Below are positions 61,134-64,000 of a DNA stretch of 64,000 nt, one piece after another. The stretch is from Hymenobacter jeongseonensis (GTDB lineage: Bacteria; Bacteroidota; Bacteroidia; Cytophagales; Hymenobacteraceae). The translations under genes and the position numbers were made by a program. The notes beneath the pieces are model-generated. The model saw only the letters and a program-made list of their open reading frames with translations, was not told the DNA's origin and searched no databases. How positions within the stretch are numbered: position 1 is the first letter of the stretch; every line of letters begins with the position of its first letter. The DNA lies in the NCBI RefSeq assembly GCF_015694725.1, contig NZ_JADQDQ010000014.1, forward strand, positions 1 to 64,000, written 5' to 3'.

Positions 61134-61742
61134 TTAAGCCCGTTTCCACTTGATGGTGCAGCCAATGGCTTTGGTCGAACTCGTTGATGCGGGCTTGCCG
61201 GCCATAATTTCGGTCATGGCGTTTTCGACATATTTCGTTTTCACCAGCGTGGCATCTTCCGAGTTATCGTCGATGGCACCGATGTAGGAAACCACGAAGT
61301 CGTTGCCCTGCCGCTTCAGCACATAGAGGTGGGGCGTGCGCGTGGCCCCGTAAGCTTTGGCCACCTGCTGGCTTTCATCGAGCAGGTAGGGGAAAGCATA
61401 TTTCTTGGTCTTCATGGCCTCAAAAGAGTCGCCGGGCGCTACGGCTGGGTCGTTGGGGTTGATGGCCACCACGGGGAAGCCTTGTGGCGCATATTTAGCA
61501 TTCAGGGCGATGATGCGGCTCTCATAGGCTTTGGCATAGGGACAGGTGTTGCAGGTAAACACCACAATGTAGCCTTTGGCGGCCTTGTTGTCGGCCAGCG
61601 ATACCATTTTGCCGTCAATGTTTTTGAGCTTGAAATCGGCGGCTTTGTCGCCCACCTGATACCCGTTGGATTCGGGGCGAACAATGAAGCTGCTCAGCAG
61701 CAAAACAAAACAGAGCAGGGGAAAGGGCAGGAGCTTTTTCAT
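61134..61742 (-). CDS. Exported thioredoxin-fold/redoxin family protein
   Basis: The 202-residue protein has a signal peptide or N-terminal anchor (about 4-20) and a redoxin domain: GDKAADFKLKNIDGK, redox centre CNTCP (C64, C67) and TRTPHLYVL (cis-Pro loop). It belongs with AhpC/TSA-like thiol reductases or peroxiredoxins of the periplasm. The next thiol-redox gene lies upstream on the same strand, 65 bases away, so the pair may form an operon. Confidence 0.87.
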   Translation of the reverse strand: MKKLLPFPLLCFVLLLSSFIVRPESNGYQVGDKAADFKLKNIDGKMVSLADNKAAKGYIVVFTCNTCPYAKAYESRIIALNAKYAPQGFPVVAINPNDPAVAPGDSFEAMKTKKYAFPYLLDESQQVAKAYGATRTPHLYVLKRQGNDFVVSYIGAIDDNSEDATLVKTKYVENAMTEIMAGKPASTSSTKAIGCTIKWKRA

Positions 61743-61807
61743 GTGAAAAAAGGGTTGTGGTAAGTGGAGAATGACTGGCCAATCAGGGCGTTGACGCGGA
61801 ATTTAAA

Positions 61808-62293
61808 TTACAAAAATTTCTGCAGTGCCGTTGTCAGCTCGGCGCGGGTGAGTTTGCGCTCAAAGGTTGCGCGTTTCTTAGTCTTATTGTTGATAATCAA
61901 AGTGAAAGGAATGGAGCCCGACCATTTGGCATCCACTTGCTCAAGCCAGGAATTGGGGTCACTTTCGTTCAATACCACTACTTCCGACTTGAGGCCGCGC
62001 TGTTTCACAAAAGGCTTTACTTTCTTATCTAGCTGCGAAGCATAGTCCAGGCTCACCAGCAGCACTTTTACTTTTTGGGTGGCATATGCGGTGCGGACTT
62101 GCTCAAAATTGGGCAGCTCTTTAACGCAGGGTGCGCACCAAGTGGCCCAGAAATTCACAATATAAGTTGTGTCCGTGGGCTGCGAAAGACGCTTTTGCAA
62201 TTCAGGAAACTTGATAACCGCAACTTGTTGGGCCATGCCGGGAACAGCCAGCAACAGCGCAAAACCGATGAGAATAGCTCTTATTTGATGCAT
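61808..62293 (-). CDS. TlpA-like thiol-disulfide oxidoreductase
   Basis: The 161-residue protein has a signal peptide (about 1-22, ending GMAQQ) and a thioredoxin fold with the active site WCAPC (C53, C56) in NFWATWCAPC, and the cis-Pro in SGSIPFTLI. It is probably a periplasmic reductant of the TlpA/ResA kind, for example for cytochrome or cell-envelope thiols. It precedes the related redoxin gene on the same strand. Confidence 0.9.
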   Translation of the reverse strand: MHQIRAILIGFALLLAVPGMAQQVAVIKFPELQKRLSQPTDTTYIVNFWATWCAPCVKELPNFEQVRTAYATQKVKVLLVSLDYASQLDKKVKPFVKQRGLKSEVVVLNESDPNSWLEQVDAKWSGSIPFTLIINNKTKKRATFERKLTRAELTTALQKFL

Positions 62294-62446
62294 CGTAATT
62301 TATTGAATAGTTGATTTGTCGGCGTCCAAAAGCTCCTTTGTATAGGGTGCTCTGGATGAACCAAGTGAGGTCGGAATCAGAAAGACAGCGAAACCGACCA
62401 GAAGTTGCGACCGCAAATAGGAGAGGAGCCCGCGCCGTACCGCTTT

Positions 62447-62454
62447 ACCTTTGT
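62447..62454 (+). promoter_or_regulatory. Putative -7 promoter box of ispG
   Basis: TACCTTTG matches TAnnTTTG and lies 42 bases upstream of the ispG start codon. No -33 TTG at the normal distance was found. Confidence 0.5.
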
Positions 62455-62496
62455 GCTTCGGCGCAACTTTCGCCTTCCTCCCCTAGTTTTTGGGTT

Positions 62497-64000
62497 ATGA
62501 ATAAAACGTATTGCCCCAGCCTCGTCGAATACAAGCGCCGCGTAGCCCGCGTAGTCAACATTGGCGAGGTGCCGTTGGGCGGCAATCACCCCATCCGGGT
62601 GCAGAGCATGACCACCGTGGACACCATGGATACCCTGGGCTCGGTGGAGCAAACGCTGCGCATGGTAGAGGCCGGCTGCGAGTACGTGCGCATCACCGCG
62701 CCCAGCATGAAGGAGGCCCAAAACCTGCTGGAAATCAAGAAAGAACTGCGCAAGCGCGGTTGCAACGTGCCGCTCATCGCCGACATTCACTTCACCCCCA
62801 ACGCCGCTGAGCTGGCCGCCCGCATCGTTGAGAAAGTGCGCGTGAACCCCGGCAACTACGCCGATAAAAAGAAGTTTGAAGAAATAGAATACACCGATGC
62901 TACCTACGCGGCCGAGGTGGAGCGCATCCGCGAGCGGTTCCGGCCGTTGGTAAAAATTTGCAAGCAGTACGGCACGGCCATGCGCATTGGTACCAACCAC
63001 GGCTCGCTGTCTGACCGGATTCTGAGCCGCTACGGCGATACGCCGTTGGGCATGGTGGAGTCGGCGCTGGAGTTTCTGCGCTTGTGCGAAGAGGAGAATT
63101 ACTACGACGTGGTGCTGAGCATGAAGGCCAGCAACACGCAGGTAATGGTGCAGGCCTACCGCATGCTGGTGCAAAAGCTCGACGAAGAAGGGCTGCAGCC
63201 CTACCCGTTGCACCTGGGCGTGACCGAAGCCGGCGAGGCGGAGGACGGCCGCATCAAGTCGGCCGTGGGCATCGGCACGTTGCTTGAAGACGGCCTCGGC
63301 GATACAGTGCGCGTGAGCCTGACCGAAGCGCCCGAAGCCGAGGCGCCGGTGGCCCAAATGCTGATTGACCGCTACACGCGCCGCGCTGAATTGGCCCAGC
63401 CCATCGCGCCGCTGGTGGGCGAGGCGCTCATCAACCCGTTCCAATACATCCGCCGGGTGACGCGGGAGGTTGAGAACATTGGCGGAGCCAATGTGCCCCG
63501 CGTGATTGCCGATTTATCGCGCCTGCAAAACCTGGAATACCCCGACTTGCGTGCCGCCGGGCAGCTATATTCGCCGTTTCTGGACAAATTTCAGATGTCG
63601 GATTTGGGCGCCGACTACATCTACACCGGCCAAGTCCCGTCGCCTTTCATGCTGCCCAACGGCCTGAAAGAAATTGTGGATTATAGCGCCTGGCGCGACG
63701 CCGGCCACCGCCCTGACCACTTTCCGGTATTTACCCAAGCCGAATACGCGGTGGTGGCTGCCAAGCATCCGGTGCTGAATTTTGTGTTTCATAACTTGGC
63801 CTCGCTCACCGCGCCTGCGCTCGATCAGCTGCGGGCCGACAGCACGGTGGTGGTCTTCCTTTATTCGGAGAATGCCCACGCCATGCCGGAAATTCGTCGA
63901 GCCTTCTTTGAGCTAATGCAGGCGGGCGTGACGTGCCCGGTTATCATCAACCGGCAGTTTCCGGCCTTGCGCGATGAGGAAACCCAGCTTTATGCCGCTA
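62497..64000 (+). CDS. ispG: 4-hydroxy-3-methylbut-2-enyl diphosphate synthase IspG (5' part)
   Basis: This 4Fe-4S enzyme converts MEcPP to HMBPP in the non-mevalonate isoprenoid pathway. The frame is open from ATG 62497 to the window end (501 codons). The N-terminal TIM barrel is clear (MNKTYCPSLVEYKRR, IRVQSMTTVDTMD, LIADIHFTPNAA, KVRVNPGN, RIGTNHGSLSDR, HLGVTEAGEAEDGRIKSAVGIG). After about residue 280 it continues into the extra domain of the large (plant/Bacteroidota/chlamydial) IspG. The C-terminal Fe-S domain with its three Cys lies beyond the edge. Confidence 0.95.
   Translation, partial: MNKTYCPSLVEYKRRVARVVNIGEVPLGGNHPIRVQSMTTVDTMDTLGSVEQTLRMVEAGCEYVRITAPSMKEAQNLLEIKKELRKRGCNVPLIADIHFTPNAAELAARIVEKVRVNPGNYADKKKFEEIEYTDATYAAEVERIRERFRPLVKICKQYGTAMRIGTNHGSLSDRILSRYGDTPLGMVESALEFLRLCEEENYYDVVLSMKASNTQVMVQAYRMLVQKLDEEGLQPYPLHLGVTEAGEAEDGRIKSAVGIGTLLEDGLGDTVRVSLTEAPEAEAPVAQMLIDRYTRRAELAQPIAPLVGEALINPFQYIRRVTREVENIGGANVPRVIADLSRLQNLEYPDLRAAGQLYSPFLDKFQMSDLGADYIYTGQVPSPFMLPNGLKEIVDYSAWRDAGHRPDHFPVFTQAEYAVVAAKHPVLNFVFHNLASLTAPALDQLRADSTVVVFLYSENAHAMPEIRRAFFELMQAGVTCPVIINRQFPALRDEETQLYAA

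Noticed and set aside
62377..63444. Open frame antisense to ispG (355 codons)
   Set aside because: The plus strand encodes a clear IspG barrel over the same bases and runs to the window end; the antisense frame is a composition shadow.
1..64000. CRISPR array, rRNA genes or insertion sequences
   Set aside because: No regularly spaced repeats, no rRNA sequence and no transposase frame were seen in the window; the short palindromes are dispersed single elements.

Overview
The window looks like a chromosomal segment of an aerobic Bacteroidota of the order Cytophagales; Hymenobacter or a close relative is my best guess. This rests on the high G+C, start sites without Shine-Dalgarno sequences but with TAnnTTTG-type -7 promoter boxes, Bacteroidota-type families (DUF4159, PF14121-like putative porin, SMUG2-like glycosylase, large IspG, type III glutamine synthetase), and O2-dependent enzymes (MiaE, enzymes around fumarylacetoacetase). 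The genus is inferred from overall character, not from a 16S gene.

Layout. 1-4.7 kb: phage-type genes (a small tail/head-like protein and a 1261-residue tape measure protein) ending at a terminator and a tRNA-Asp(GTC), probably the edge of a prophage or prophage remnant. 5-9.2 kb: accA and a lipid/hydrolase group (MBL hydrolase, patatin, PlsC-like acyltransferase, small membrane protein). 9.2-15.5 kb: DUF4159 protein, then a signalling island of two divergent sensor histidine kinases with near-identical catalytic cores and one stand-alone receiver, then a YCF48-like lipoprotein. 15.5-23.5 kb: rsmE, two NAD(P)-binding oxidoreductases, pckA, an AraC regulator and a POT peptide transporter. 23.6-31.3 kb: a minus-strand cluster miaB - sigma-54 activator - lptE - TPR protein - secG - groES - groEL; groESL appears to have its own promoter. 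31.4-37.8 kb: pabB, a TPR protein, a zinc-ribbon/Nif3 pair, a SMUG2-like glycosylase, a membrane protein. 37.9-41.8 kb: lpxK, putative porin, miaE. 41.8-45.8 kb: fumarylacetoacetase, SET-domain protein, NifU-like and Mrp Fe-S genes. 45.8-55.8 kb: GH2 hydrolase, PAP2 phosphatase, a secreted protein often labelled asparagine synthetase B, an ABC permease, an HTH protein with a Pro/Ala linker, mtaB, and an LtaS-like sulfatase. 56-64 kb: glnN, small unknown proteins, a PAS-only protein, quinone oxidoreductase, two thiol-redox proteins, and the 5' part of ispG, which runs off the window.

The genes are mostly housekeeping: envelope building (accA, lpxK, lptE, secG, porin), tRNA A37 modification (miaB, miaE, mtaB), folding, and central carbon/nitrogen metabolism. 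I did not find a convincing wholly new system. The most unusual signals are two families of dispersed palindromic repeats that have become part of gene ends, a perfect 68-bp palindromic terminator, an Mrp protein without its C-terminal CxxC beside a NifU-like protein, the shuffled histidine kinase pair, and the phage fragment abutting tRNA-Asp.
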